DNA of 64,000 bases, from assembly GCA_022822525.1 (NCBI GenBank), contig JAJEBN010000020.1:1-64000 (forward strand), given 5' to 3'. The notes under the pieces were generated by a model. The model did no database searches. It was not told where the DNA came from and saw only the letters and a list, made by a program, of their open reading frames with translations. Positions 43,842 to 56,196 of this stretch are shown piece by piece (the first letter of the stretch is position 1; every line of letters begins with the position of its first letter). Position numbers and translations under genes: made by a program. Origin of the DNA: Acidimicrobiia bacterium. GTDB taxonomy: Bacteria; Actinomycetota; Acidimicrobiia; Acidimicrobiales; Poriferisodalaceae.

Positions 43842-43847
43842 CGCCGC

Positions 43848-43853
43848 AGCGTA
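43848..43853 (-). promoter_or_regulatory. -10 box TACGCT, leaderless-type
   Basis: Minus-strand TACGCT ends 6 bases before the ATG of the Ldh_2-type gene. Confidence 0.5.
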
Positions 43854-43937
43854 CGCCGCTCCCCTGGTTCGTTTCCGCGTCAGAGCATTGCGACTGCGAC
43901 AGCCACCACCGCTCCCGCGTCGTCGCAGCGATACACA

Positions 43938-43943
43938 TAGGCT
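43938..43943 (+). promoter_or_regulatory. -10 box TAGGCT, leaderless-type
   Basis: TAGGCT ends 8 bases before the GTG at 43952. Confidence 0.4.
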
Positions 43944-43951
43944 CGCCCGGC

Positions 43952-45529
43952 GTGAATTTGCCTGACCCAACGGCGGCTGCGGACCCGACGGAGCGTTACG
44001 ACGTGGTGGTCGTGGGCGCGGGCAATGCGGCCATGTGTGCAGCGCTCGCGGCCTGCGAAGGCGGTGCCCGGGTGCTGGTGCTGGAACGGGCGCCCGAGGC
44101 CGAAGCCGGCGGCAACAGCCGCTTCACTGCCGGCGCGATCCGCTTCGCCTACGACGGCGTCGATGACCTGCGTGCGCTGATGCCTGATCTCACCGACGCC
44201 GAAGTGGAGATGACCGATTTCGGCACCTACACCGAAGAGCAGTTCTACGCCGATCTGGGCCGCATCACCGACTACCGGTGCGATCCAGAGCTGGCCGACA
44301 CGCTCGTCACCCGCAGCAAGGACACGCTGCTGTGGATGGCGAGCCACGGCGTGCGATTCGCTCCGATCTGGGGACGCCAGGCCTTCAAGGTGGACGGGCG
44401 CTTCAGGTTCTGGGGCGGCCTCACGGTGGAGTCGGTAGGCGGCGGCGAGGGACTCGTGGAGTCGCTGCGGGCGGCGCTCGACCGCAATCAGATCGACCTG
44501 TGGCACGAGGCCACCGCACAATCGCTGATCACGGACCATTCCGGCGCAGTTCGAGGCGTGCGGGTCCGGCTGCGCAGCACCGATGGACCTGACGCAGCGA
44601 CTGCCGCGGACGCCGACAGCTCGGGACAGCCGGACCGGACAGTCGAGGTTGAGAGCAGTGCGGTCGTGCTGGCAGCGGGCGGGTTCCAGGCCAACGCCGA
44701 ATGGCGCACCCGCTACCTGGGTCCCGGATGGGACCTGGCCAAGGTGCGCGGCACCCGCTTCAACACCGGCGACGGCATCGCCATGGCGCTCGACATCGGT
44801 GCCATGCCCTACGGCAACTGGAGCGGCGCCCACGCCGTGGCGTGGGACTACAACGCCCCGGAGTTCGGCGACCTCGCCGTCGGCGACGGCTTCCAGAAGC
44901 ACAGCTACCCGTTCGCGATCGTGCTCAACCAGCACGGCAAGCGCTTTGTGGACGAAGGCGCCGACTTCCGCAACTACACCTACGCCCGCTACGGACGCGA
45001 GATCCTGGCCCAGCCGGGGCATTCGGCCTGGCAGGTCTTCGACGCCAGCACCGAGCACCTGCTGCGCGACGAGTACCGCATCCGCCAGGTCACCAAGGTG
45101 ACCGCCGGCAGCATCGAAGAGCTCTGCGCCCGCATGGAGGACGTGCACACCGAGGGGGCGCTGGCGACGATCAGCGAATTCAACGCAGCGGTCGACCGCA
45201 GCGTCGCGTTCGACCCCAACGTGCTCGACGGCCGCCGCACCAGCGGCCTCAGCCCCGACAAGACGAACTGGGCCATGCCGATCGAGACGCCGCCTTTCTC
45301 GGCGTTCCGCGTGACCTGCGGCCTGACCTTCACGTTCGGGGGCCTGCGCATCGACGAGACCGGCTGTGTGATCGACACCGACTTGCGGCCGATCAGCGGC
45401 CTGTATGCCGCGGGTGAGCTGGTGGGCGGCCTGTTCTACGGCAACTATCCCGGTGGCTCGGGCCTGTCAGCGGGCGCCGTCTTTGGCCGCCTCGCGGGCA
45501 GCTCCGCAGCTGCGCACGCGGCCGGCTGA
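43952..45529 (+). CDS. FAD-dependent dehydrogenase, TcuA (tricarballylate dehydrogenase)-like
   Basis: Flavoprotein of the succinate dehydrogenase/fumarate reductase family, 525 residues. The FAD motif is VVVGAGNAAMCAALAA; SRFTAGAIRFAYDG follows. VVLAAGGFQANAEW is the second FAD contact, and the C-terminal VTCGLTFTFGGLRID and YAAGELVGGLFYGNYPGGSG end the flavin domain. The GGNSRFTAGAIRF and YDGVDDLRAL pattern resembles TcuA, which oxidises tricarballylate to cis-aconitate. No TcuB electron-transfer or TcuC transporter gene is nearby, so the substrate is uncertain. GTG start with a -10 box just upstream. Confidence 0.85.
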   Translation: MNLPDPTAAADPTERYDVVVVGAGNAAMCAALAACEGGARVLVLERAPEAEAGGNSRFTAGAIRFAYDGVDDLRALMPDLTDAEVEMTDFGTYTEEQFYADLGRITDYRCDPELADTLVTRSKDTLLWMASHGVRFAPIWGRQAFKVDGRFRFWGGLTVESVGGGEGLVESLRAALDRNQIDLWHEATAQSLITDHSGAVRGVRVRLRSTDGPDAATAADADSSGQPDRTVEVESSAVVLAAGGFQANAEWRTRYLGPGWDLAKVRGTRFNTGDGIAMALDIGAMPYGNWSGAHAVAWDYNAPEFGDLAVGDGFQKHSYPFAIVLNQHGKRFVDEGADFRNYTYARYGREILAQPGHSAWQVFDASTEHLLRDEYRIRQVTKVTAGSIEELCARMEDVHTEGALATISEFNAAVDRSVAFDPNVLDGRRTSGLSPDKTNWAMPIETPPFSAFRVTCGLTFTFGGLRIDETGCVIDTDLRPISGLYAAGELVGGLFYGNYPGGSGLSAGAVFGRLAGSSAAAHAAG

Positions 45530-45617
45530 GCCGTCCTCGCGGACCCGGACTCAGGCCTCCCAGCCCGCCGGCTGCTGCGTCTCGGAGCTCGTCAGGCGGC
45601 GTGCCACCGGCGGGCGG

Positions 45618-45623
45618 TAGCGT
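45618..45623 (+). promoter_or_regulatory. -10 box TAGCGT
   Basis: TAGCGT ends 9 bases before the isocitrate dehydrogenase ATG. Confidence 0.4.
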
Positions 45624-45632
45624 CCAATCGCT

Positions 45633-49390
<3,758 letters not shown>

Positions 49391-49392
49391 TC

Positions 49393-50577
49393 ATGAGCGA
49401 CAGCGAGGCGACAGGCACGACGAACGGCACTGCCACCGGCCAGTCCATTGCCGAGCTGCTGAGCGAGATGGTGCGCATTCCCAGCGTCAACCCGATGCAC
49501 CACGGGCCGCGCTCAGGCACCGTTGCCGAGGCCGACATGGCCGAATGGGTGGCCGAACGAGCAGCGGCGCTGGGTGCCGAGGTCGAGATCGACGAGGTCG
49601 AGCCGGGGCGTCCCAACGTGTACGCCCGCTTCACCGGCCGCACCGAGCGGATGCTCGCCGTCGACGTGCACCTCGACACCGTCGGCGTCGAGCACATGGA
49701 AGGCGACCCCTTCGAGGGCCGCATCAGCGAAGGACGGGTCTGGGGGCGCGGCTCGGTCGACACCAAGGCGACCATGGCCGTGGTGCTGGCCGTGCTGGCC
49801 GAGATGACTGCCGCCGGCCAGCAGCCGATGTCCACTGTCGAGCTGGTCGGCACCATCTCCGAGGAAGGCGGCGGCTTGGCCGGCGCAGGGGCCTATCGGG
49901 ACCGCTTGCTGGAACGGGGCGAACGCCGCGAGCAGCTCGTCGTCGCGGAGCCGACGATGTGCGTCCCGGTGTACGGCCACAAGGGCGGTCTCGGCCTCGA
50001 AGTCGAAGTCGAGGGACGGGCGGCACACTCGTCCAAGCCGCACCTCGGCATCAATGCCCTGTCCGCCGCAGCCCGGATCATTGGGGCCATCGACGCCGAG
50101 CAAGAGCGCCTGGCGAGCCAGGACGAGGTCGGTGTGCTCGGGGCCGGCACGGTGTCGGTCAACGAGATGAGCGGCGGTCGTGCCCGCAACATCATTCCCG
50201 ACCACTGCGAGATGTACGTCGGCAGACGCATCGCCGACGGAGAGGACTACCAGGAGGAATTCGCCCGCCTCACCGATCTGGTGCGAGCCGCAGCGCTGCC
50301 CGCCCGGGTGAAGGTCGAACTGGCGAACGGCTTGGGCGAGAACGCCTTCTTTCAAGCGCCTGGCAGCGATCTCATCACCGCCCTGGCGGAAATGTCAGGC
50401 CACAGCCCCGCCGTGGCCGATTTCGGCACGAATGCGCTGCGCTACGGCGAAGTGGCCGATCAGATCGTGGTGTTCGGACCGGGTTCCATCGATCAGGCTC
50501 ACCAAGCGATCGAATGGGTCGAGATCGCAGAGCTCGAACGAGCTGCCGAGGTGTACCGGCAGCTGCTCGCCCGCTGA
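49393..50577 (+). CDS. M20-family peptidase/deacylase (ArgE/DapE type)
   Basis: Zinc metallohydrolase, 394 residues. The active-site set is complete: His/Asp in VDVHLDTVG, Asp in GRGSVDTKATM, Glu-Glu in ISEEGGG, the acidic ligand in VVAEPT and the final His in GPGSIDQAHQAIEW. HSSKPHLGINA starts the lid domain. It probably cleaves an N-acyl or short peptide bond; being divergent from argG makes N-acetylornithine or N-acetylcitrulline attractive but not shown. GAAGGGGTG ribosome site before the ATG, with a TACGCT box further upstream. Confidence 0.9.
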   Translation: MSDSEATGTTNGTATGQSIAELLSEMVRIPSVNPMHHGPRSGTVAEADMAEWVAERAAALGAEVEIDEVEPGRPNVYARFTGRTERMLAVDVHLDTVGVEHMEGDPFEGRISEGRVWGRGSVDTKATMAVVLAVLAEMTAAGQQPMSTVELVGTISEEGGGLAGAGAYRDRLLERGERREQLVVAEPTMCVPVYGHKGGLGLEVEVEGRAAHSSKPHLGINALSAAARIIGAIDAEQERLASQDEVGVLGAGTVSVNEMSGGRARNIIPDHCEMYVGRRIADGEDYQEEFARLTDLVRAAALPARVKVELANGLGENAFFQAPGSDLITALAEMSGHSPAVADFGTNALRYGEVADQIVVFGPGSIDQAHQAIEWVEIAELERAAEVYRQLLAR

Positions 50578-50617
50578 GGGATCGAGCGGGTTCAGTCGCG
50601 TCTGTCGGCTGGCTCGC

Positions 50618-51073
50618 TCAGCCGCGGCGCGCGGTGATGAAGACCGGGATCTCGCGATCTGTCTTCGCCTGGTATTCGGCATAGGGCGCAAAGGCGGCCA
50701 CACACCGCCCCCACCATTCGTCCCGCTCGGCACCGGTGATGAGCCGCACCGTCGTCTCGAACGGCTCGGGTCCATCCTGGATGAGGACCGTCGGGTCTGC
50801 CATCAGGTTGTGGTACCAGCCCGGATGCGCCGGAGCGCCGCCCTTGGAGCCGACGATCGCGTACTCGCCGTCGTGCTCGACGCGCATCAGCGGGACCTTG
50901 CGCACCAGGCCGGTGCGGTGCCCGACGGTTGTCATCACGATGATCGGCAAGCCGGTGTCGCGCAGGGTGTTGGCTTCGCTTCCGTTCGACGCCTCGTAGG
51001 CGTCTGCCTGCTCCCGGACCCAGCCCCACGTGCTTGGTCCGTATTCGCCGTCGAATCTCTCGCTCTGTGTCAT
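50618..51073 (-). CDS. Ddn-type F420-dependent nitroreductase-fold protein
   Basis: Deazaflavin-dependent reductase of the Ddn/FDOR-A group, 151 residues. TVGHRTGLVRKVPLMRVEHD and VGSKGGAPAHPGWYHNLMAD are characteristic; the split-barrel fold binds F420. It should reduce an unknown electrophile (quinone or nitro compound). The window also encodes FbiC for F420 synthesis, which agrees. Start at the ATG with TAGATT seven bases upstream; the much longer open frame above it is not homologous. Confidence 0.92.
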   Translation of the reverse strand: MTQSERFDGEYGPSTWGWVREQADAYEASNGSEANTLRDTGLPIIVMTTVGHRTGLVRKVPLMRVEHDGEYAIVGSKGGAPAHPGWYHNLMADPTVLIQDGPEPFETTVRLITGAERDEWWGRCVAAFAPYAEYQAKTDREIPVFITARRG

Positions 51074-51080
51074 GGATGGC

Positions 51081-51086
51081 AATCTA
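51081..51086 (-). promoter_or_regulatory. -10 box TAGATT, leaderless-type
   Basis: Minus-strand TAGATT ends 7 bases before the ATG of the Ddn-like gene. Confidence 0.45.
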
Positions 51087-51187
51087 CGGCGGCGCGCTCG
51101 ATGCGGTCCCCGCAGCGCCGATGAAACGCAGATTGCGTGGCCGACTCGCCCGCCGGCAGCGTTCGCCTGACAGTCATCTCGCACGCC

Positions 51188-51193
51188 TACGAT
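51188..51193 (+). promoter_or_regulatory. -10 box TACGAT, leaderless-type
   Basis: TACGAT ends 7 bases before the GTG at 51201 and supports that start over the ATG three codons later. Confidence 0.4.
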
Positions 51194-51200
51194 CCACAGC

Positions 51201-51656
51201 GTGCAGATCATGTCCGCCTTGTTCATCGAGCACTTCGACATGCGCCAGGCTGCCGGCGGTGCTGCTCGCATCGATATCGGCGGTGTGCACTTCTCGATGG
51301 CGGCGCCCGGGCCGTTCCCGGTGACCATCACGCCGCACATGATCGTGCTCGTTCGCTGTCCCGCGTCCCACACAGGTCTGGCGGCGCTCGAAGTGCGATT
51401 CATGCGGGGCGACGAGCAGATCGCGCGCAACGTGCAGCCCCTCAGCGTGGAGCCCGGGAAGTTCGGCTACAACCTCGTCCAGGCCGAGCTGACATTCGAC
51501 GAGCCGTCCACCATCGAAGCGCATTGCCGGGTCGACCAGGGCGAGGCGATCGTCATTCCCTTGACGATGACCCCGCCCGCGGACGACAGCCCACCGCCGG
51601 CCGCAGAGCCAGCCACGGGCGGCTGGACCGGCACGCCGGCAGAGCAATCGGGCTAG
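51201..51656 (+). CDS. Small protein of unknown function (possibly DUF6941-like)
   Basis: Hypothetical protein of 151 residues. There is a compact beta-rich core (IDIGGVHFSMAAPGPFPVTI, MIVLVRC, LEVRFMRGDEQIARN) and a proline/alanine-rich C-terminal tail (PPADDSPPPAAEP). The IGGV and VLVRC strand pattern recalls DUF6941, but the match is by eye only. No signal peptide. GTG start at 51201 preferred because of the -10 box; alternative ATG at 51210. It is followed 15 bases later by the FIST gene, so the two are likely co-transcribed. Confidence 0.75.
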   Translation: MQIMSALFIEHFDMRQAAGGAARIDIGGVHFSMAAPGPFPVTITPHMIVLVRCPASHTGLAALEVRFMRGDEQIARNVQPLSVEPGKFGYNLVQAELTFDEPSTIEAHCRVDQGEAIVIPLTMTPPADDSPPPAAEPATGGWTGTPAEQSG

Positions 51657-51671
51657 GCGGGTCGATCAGCG

Positions 51672-52856
51672 ATGCCGTTCACCGTCGGGCTGTCCCAGCA
51701 CACCGATCCCGGTGTGGCCACCGGCGAGCTCGTGGGCCATGTGCTCGAGTCGCTGGGCGTTCAGCCTGACGTGGCCCTCCTGTTCACCTCGGGCGAGCAC
51801 CTTGCCAACACGGACGAGATCGCAGCGGCAGTGGTCGAGTTGCTCAACCCCGGTGCATTCATCGGCACCACGGCGATCTCGGTCGCCGCCGGCGAGCGCG
51901 AGATCGAGGAACAGACCGCCGCAGTGCTGTGGGTGGGAAGCCTGGGCGGCAGCGCCGCGCCGCGAGCGCGTGCAGTCCGACTGCACGGGGTGCCCGATCC
52001 GGCTGCCGACGACGAGGCACTGGCAGCCGCGCTCGACGAGGTCCACGCCGCCGGCGATCTCTCGATGATCGTGCTGGCAGACCCGTACTCCTATCCCGTC
52101 GATACTGCCCTCGGGCACTGGGCCGAGCGCTGGCCCGAGGTGAGCGTGCTGGGAGGGCTGTCATCGGGGGCGCCCGTGCCGGGCGGCAACCGCATCGTCG
52201 TGGACGGCGGCGTGCACCGCGACGGCGCTGCGGCCCTGATCGTGGGCGGCAGCGCGGCCGTGACGCACTTGGTCTCTCAGGGCTGCCGACCAATCGGCCA
52301 GCCGTACATCATCACCGAGGCCGAAGGCAACGTCGTGAAGTCGCTCGGAGGCAAGCCGCCGTTCGAGCGGCTGCAGCAGATGTTCTCCAAGCTCGACCCT
52401 GCCGACCAGAGTCTCCTGCAGCGAGGGCTGCACGTCGGCCGGGTGACCGACGAACGCAAGACCGAGTTCGAGCGCCGCGACTTCCTGATCCGCGGCGTGC
52501 TCGGGGCCGACCGTGACAGCGGCGCCATCGCCATCGGCGACGAAGCGCCGGTCGGCGCGACCGTGCAGTTTCATGTGCGCGACGCACTCACAGCTCATGA
52601 GGACCTGGCCGCCGCGCTGCACAACCGGCCATCAGCGGCTATGTCGGCCTCAGGCGCCCTGCTGTTCACCTGCAACGGGCGAGGCACCCACCTGTTCGAG
52701 ACTCCCCATCATGATGCGCAGACCATTGTCGAGCGGACGGGCACGGACCTCGCAGGCATGTTCTGCGCCGGTGAGATCGGTCCCGTGGGGGCCCGCTCGT
52801 ACGTGCACGGATTCACCGCATCAATGGCGCTGTTCACCGACTGCGACGAGCAATGA
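51672..52856 (+). CDS. FIST-domain sensory protein
   Basis: A 394-residue protein with FIST_N (about 20-200: ALLFTSGEHL, GTTAISVAAGEREIEEQ, VLGGLSSGAPVPGGN) and FIST_C (about 220-375: QGCRPIGQPYIITEAEGNVV, LLFTCNGRGTHLF, MFCAGEIGPVG). FIST modules are thought to bind small ligands, often amino acids, and usually sit beside signalling or redox proteins. There is no output domain on this chain, so it would act alone or with a separate partner; the preceding small protein is a candidate. Confidence 0.9.
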   Translation: MPFTVGLSQHTDPGVATGELVGHVLESLGVQPDVALLFTSGEHLANTDEIAAAVVELLNPGAFIGTTAISVAAGEREIEEQTAAVLWVGSLGGSAAPRARAVRLHGVPDPAADDEALAAALDEVHAAGDLSMIVLADPYSYPVDTALGHWAERWPEVSVLGGLSSGAPVPGGNRIVVDGGVHRDGAAALIVGGSAAVTHLVSQGCRPIGQPYIITEAEGNVVKSLGGKPPFERLQQMFSKLDPADQSLLQRGLHVGRVTDERKTEFERRDFLIRGVLGADRDSGAIAIGDEAPVGATVQFHVRDALTAHEDLAAALHNRPSAAMSASGALLFTCNGRGTHLFETPHHDAQTIVERTGTDLAGMFCAGEIGPVGARSYVHGFTASMALFTDCDEQ

Positions 52857-52869
52857 TGAGCCCAGCGTC

Positions 52870-54834
52870 ATGAGCACCGACACCGCGAACACAGCACTCG
52901 AAGCCCGGCAGGTCAACACCATCCGGGCATTGGCGATGGACGCCGTGATGCAGGCCAACAGCGGCCACACCGGCACTGCGATGGCGCTCGCGCCGACGGC
53001 CCACGTGCTCTTCAGCCGCATCATGCGCTACGACGCCAATGCGCCCGATTGGCCCGACCGCGACCGCTTCATCCTGTCGGCGGGCCACGCCTCGATGCTC
53101 GTCTATGCGATGACGCACCTGCTGGGCTATGGCGTCACCCTCGACGACATCCGCGACTTCCGCCAGCTCGGCTCCATCACCCCAGGCCATCCAGAGCGGG
53201 GTCTCACCCCCGGCGTCGAAGTCACCACGGGTCCGCTCGGTCAGGGGCTCGCCAATGCCGCCGGCATGGCACTGGCCGAGCGCGGGCTGCGCGCCCGGCT
53301 GGGCGCGGACCTCGTGGACCACCACACGTTCGTCATCGTCAGCGACGGCGACCTAATGGAAGGAATCAGCCACGAGACGGCGTCGCTGGCAGGCCACCAG
53401 CAGCTCGGCCGCCTCATCGCGGTCTACGACGACAATCGCATCACCATCGACGGCAGCACCGATCTGGCGCTCAGCGATGACGCCGCCCGGCGGTTCGAGG
53501 CCTATGGCTGGCACGTCGCCGACCTGGGGGAAGCGGCCGAGGACCTCGACGCAATCGAGCGGGCACTGCGATCCGCGATGCTCACCGAGGACCGGCCGTC
53601 GATGGTCATCATCCGCTCCCACATCGGTCACCCGATGCCCACGGAGATCGACACCCCAGCGGCACACGGTGCCATCACCGATCCCGACGAGATCGCCGCC
53701 GCCAAGCGAGCCATGGGCATGGACCCACACGCCGGGTTCGTCGTCGACGATGACGTAGCACAGGCCTACATCGCCGCCGGTGCTCGGGGCACTTCCGAAC
53801 GTCTCGCATGGGAAGCCCGGATGGCTGCGAGCGGTCACGATCCCGAGTGGCTGGATGCCCTGTGGTCAGCCCGCTCGACGACCAGCGACCCCGCCGGTGG
53901 CCCGACCTTCGAAGCCGGCACCCAGATGGCGACCAGGGTCGCCGCGAACCGCGTCCTGGACGCCTCGTTGGACAATGTGCCCTCCCTCATCTGCGGCGGC
54001 GCCGACCTCACCGGCAACACCGGCACCAACATCACCGCTGCGGTGCTGTCCGCTGACAATCCGGGCGGCCGCAAGCTCTATTACGGCGTGCGCGAGCACG
54101 CGATGGGGGCGGTGGCCAACGGCATGGCGCTGCACGGAGGGGTGCTTCCGGTGGTCGGCACGTTCCTGGTGTTCAGCGACTACATGCGACCGGCGGTGCG
54201 CTTGGCCGCGCTGAGCGGAGCCAAGACCGTGTTCGTGTGGACGCACGACTCCATCGGCGTGGGCGAGGACGGACCCACCCACCAGCCGATCGAGCATCTT
54301 GCGTCGCTGCGTGCGATACCGGGACTGAGCGTGATCCGTCCTGCCGATGCCAACGAGACCGCACAGGCATGGCAGATCGCGGTCGATCGTGCTGGTCCGA
54401 CGGCGCTTGTGCTGACCCGCCAGAACGTCCCAGTGCTCGACGGCACCGAACGCGCGGGGCAAGTGGAACGCGGTGCCTATGTGCTCATCAACACGCCGGC
54501 GCCCGCAGTGGTTCTCGCTGGCACGGGCAGCGAGGTGCAGTGCTGCACCGAAGCCGCCGCCCTGCTCGCAGCCGAGGGCATCGCCAGCACCGTTGTCTCG
54601 ATGCCGAGCTTCGATCTCTTCGAGAACCAGGATGCGCAGTACCGGTCCACGGTGTTCCCCGCGGGTGTTCCCGTGCTCGGTGTCGAGGCTGCCGCTGCGT
54701 TCGGCTGGGACCGCTACGCCGATGCCACAGTGTCGATGGACCGCTTCGGCGCCAGCGCGCCGGGCAGCCAGCTGATGGCCCACTTCGGCTTCACAGCGCC
54801 GGCCATCGCCGACGCAGCCCGCAAGCTGCTCTGA
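52870..54834 (+). CDS. tkt: Transketolase
   Basis: Thiamine-diphosphate enzyme of 654 residues, moving two-carbon units in the pentose phosphate pathway. AMDAVMQANSGHTGTAMALA begins the family; GPLGQGLANAAGMALAE, SDGDLMEGISHE (ThDP/metal site), the C-terminal pyrimidine domain with GVREHAMGAVANGMALHGG and WTHDSIGVGEDGPTHQPIEH follow. It is a short-type bacterial transketolase. Tal follows after 86 bases. No zwf, opcA or pgl gene follows tal, unlike the classical actinobacterial cluster. Confidence 0.96.
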   Translation: MSTDTANTALEARQVNTIRALAMDAVMQANSGHTGTAMALAPTAHVLFSRIMRYDANAPDWPDRDRFILSAGHASMLVYAMTHLLGYGVTLDDIRDFRQLGSITPGHPERGLTPGVEVTTGPLGQGLANAAGMALAERGLRARLGADLVDHHTFVIVSDGDLMEGISHETASLAGHQQLGRLIAVYDDNRITIDGSTDLALSDDAARRFEAYGWHVADLGEAAEDLDAIERALRSAMLTEDRPSMVIIRSHIGHPMPTEIDTPAAHGAITDPDEIAAAKRAMGMDPHAGFVVDDDVAQAYIAAGARGTSERLAWEARMAASGHDPEWLDALWSARSTTSDPAGGPTFEAGTQMATRVAANRVLDASLDNVPSLICGGADLTGNTGTNITAAVLSADNPGGRKLYYGVREHAMGAVANGMALHGGVLPVVGTFLVFSDYMRPAVRLAALSGAKTVFVWTHDSIGVGEDGPTHQPIEHLASLRAIPGLSVIRPADANETAQAWQIAVDRAGPTALVLTRQNVPVLDGTERAGQVERGAYVLINTPAPAVVLAGTGSEVQCCTEAAALLAAEGIASTVVSMPSFDLFENQDAQYRSTVFPAGVPVLGVEAAAAFGWDRYADATVSMDRFGASAPGSQLMAHFGFTAPAIADAARKLL

Positions 54835-54882
54835 CCCCTCCCACTGGACACGGCATCGCCGATGCAGCTTGCAGGCTGCTCT
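54801..54882 (+). repeat. Duplicated transketolase 3' end (direct repeat, 50-base offset)
   Basis: 54801-54832, ending at the tkt stop region, is repeated at 54851-54882 with 26 of 32 bases matching; the shared core is CATCGCCGA. The copy is out of frame relative to tkt and lies in the gap before tal. It looks like a decayed copy of the gene tail. Confidence 0.6.
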
Positions 54883-54920
54883 AGAAAGAGAGGGCGAAGC
54901 GTCATCTTGAAAGGACGGCC

Positions 54921-56054
54921 ATGACCGACGGCGGTACTGGCAGTACGACCAACGGCAAGCTCACCTCGCTGTTCTCCGAGTGCGGCCAGAGTCCGTGGCT
55001 GGACAACCTGCGTCGCGGCTGGATCACAGGAGGAGAGCTGGAGACTTGGGTGGAGCGCGGCATACGTGGCCTCACCTCGAACCCGTCGATCTTCCAGAAG
55101 GCCATCGAGTCGTCGGTCGACTACGACGAGCAGTTCGGCGACCTGGTACGCGGCGGCATCGGGGTCGACGATGCCTACTGGCAGCTCGTCACCAGCGACA
55201 TCTGCGGGGCGCTGGCCGCGCTCGAACCGGTGCATGCGGTCTCGGGCGGAACCGATGGATTCGTATCGGTCGAGGTTGATCCGTCGCTGGCACATGACAC
55301 CGAGGCCACCGTGGAGGCGGCCCGGGCCCTGCACCGGGGCATCGCGCGACCGAACCTGATGGTGAAGATCCCCGGCACGGTCGAGGGCCTGCCTGCCATC
55401 CGCCAGATGATCTCCGAGGGTCACAGCATCAACGTGACGCTGATTTTCTCGGTGGCCCGGTACGTGCAGGTGGCAGAGGCCTACATCTCCGGCCTCGAAG
55501 ACCGGGTTGACGCCGGTGCGGCTGATCTGTCGGATGTCGCGAGCGTGGCCTCGTTCTTCGTCAGCCGCACCGACACCGAGGTCGACCGTCGCCTCGACGC
55601 CGTGGGCACTACCAGCGCACTGGCACTGCGCGGCCGAACGGCGGTAGCCCAGGCCCAGGCCGCCTACGGCCGCTTCGAGGAGAGCTTCAGCGGTCCTCGC
55701 TGGGATCGGCTCGCGGCGCTCGGCGCACAGGTGCAGCGCCCGCTGTGGGCATCGACGAGCACGAAGAATCCCGCGTATCCCGACACGCTGTATGTCGACG
55801 AGCTCATCGGGCCGCACACCGTGAACACCATGCCTGACGCCACCCTCGATGCCTTCTGCGACCACGGCAAGCTGCGTCGCACGATCGATGCCGACCAATC
55901 CGCTGCCCGCTATGTGCTGGACGCAGTGTCAGCGCATGGCATCGACCTCGACGATGTCGCCGGCGTGCTCGAAGCGCAGGGCGTCGCAGCATTCACGAAG
56001 AGTTTCGACGAGCTGCTGGTGTCGCTGCAGACCAAAGCTGACTCGCTCGCCTGA
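54921..56054 (+). CDS. tal: Transaldolase
   Basis: Transaldolase of 377 residues (long actinobacterial/cyanobacterial type), moving dihydroxyacetone units in the pentose phosphate pathway. The Schiff-base lysine is Lys149 in LMVKIPGT; GIRGLTSNPSIFQKAI, INVTLIFSVARYVQVAEAY and ASTSTKNPAYPDTLYVDEL are conserved. GAAAGGAC ribosome site before the ATG. It is probably co-expressed with tkt. Confidence 0.96.
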   Translation: MTDGGTGSTTNGKLTSLFSECGQSPWLDNLRRGWITGGELETWVERGIRGLTSNPSIFQKAIESSVDYDEQFGDLVRGGIGVDDAYWQLVTSDICGALAALEPVHAVSGGTDGFVSVEVDPSLAHDTEATVEAARALHRGIARPNLMVKIPGTVEGLPAIRQMISEGHSINVTLIFSVARYVQVAEAYISGLEDRVDAGAADLSDVASVASFFVSRTDTEVDRRLDAVGTTSALALRGRTAVAQAQAAYGRFEESFSGPRWDRLAALGAQVQRPLWASTSTKNPAYPDTLYVDELIGPHTVNTMPDATLDAFCDHGKLRRTIDADQSAARYVLDAVSAHGIDLDDVAGVLEAQGVAAFTKSFDELLVSLQTKADSLA

Positions 56055-56130
56055 CGGCTCACCGGTCACCTTCGCTCCCCTGACGGCTCACCGCTCACAT
56101 TCGCTCGCCTGACGGCTCGCCGGGCTCACG
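56043..56130 (+). repeat. Three tandem 29-bp repeats spanning the tal stop codon
   Basis: Units at 56043-56071, 56072-56100 and 56101-56130 each contain CTGACGGCTC. The first includes the tal stop (TGA at 56052-56054). The first two differ at 3 positions; the third is one base longer. Confidence 0.8.
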
Positions 56131-56151
56131 CGCTCGCTGGGGCCTCCCAGC

Positions 56152-56180
56152 GGAGTCAGTTGCAAACCGAAACTGACTCC
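56152..56180. promoter_or_regulatory. Perfect 10-bp palindrome over the hxlR-fbiC promoter
   Basis: GGAGTCAGTT and AACTGACTCC with a 9-base spacer. It covers the -35 box and most of the spacer of the promoter at 56160-56188, an ideal place for repression. The autoregulating HxlR protein encoded just downstream is the natural candidate to bind it. Confidence 0.75.
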
Positions 56181-56188
56181 TCTAGGGT
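56160..56188 (+). promoter_or_regulatory. Promoter of hxlR-fbiC: TTGCAA-17-TAGGGT
   Basis: The -35 TTGCAA (56160-56165) and -10 TAGGGT (56183-56188) are 17 bases apart, the best promoter match in the window. The -10 ends 8 bases before the GTG at 56197, so the transcript would be leaderless or nearly so. Confidence 0.65.
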
Positions 56189-56196
56189 GCGCGGCC

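Noticed and set aside
56043-56130. 29-bp repeats as a CRISPR array
   Set aside because: The repeats are directly adjacent with no spacers and include the tal stop codon.
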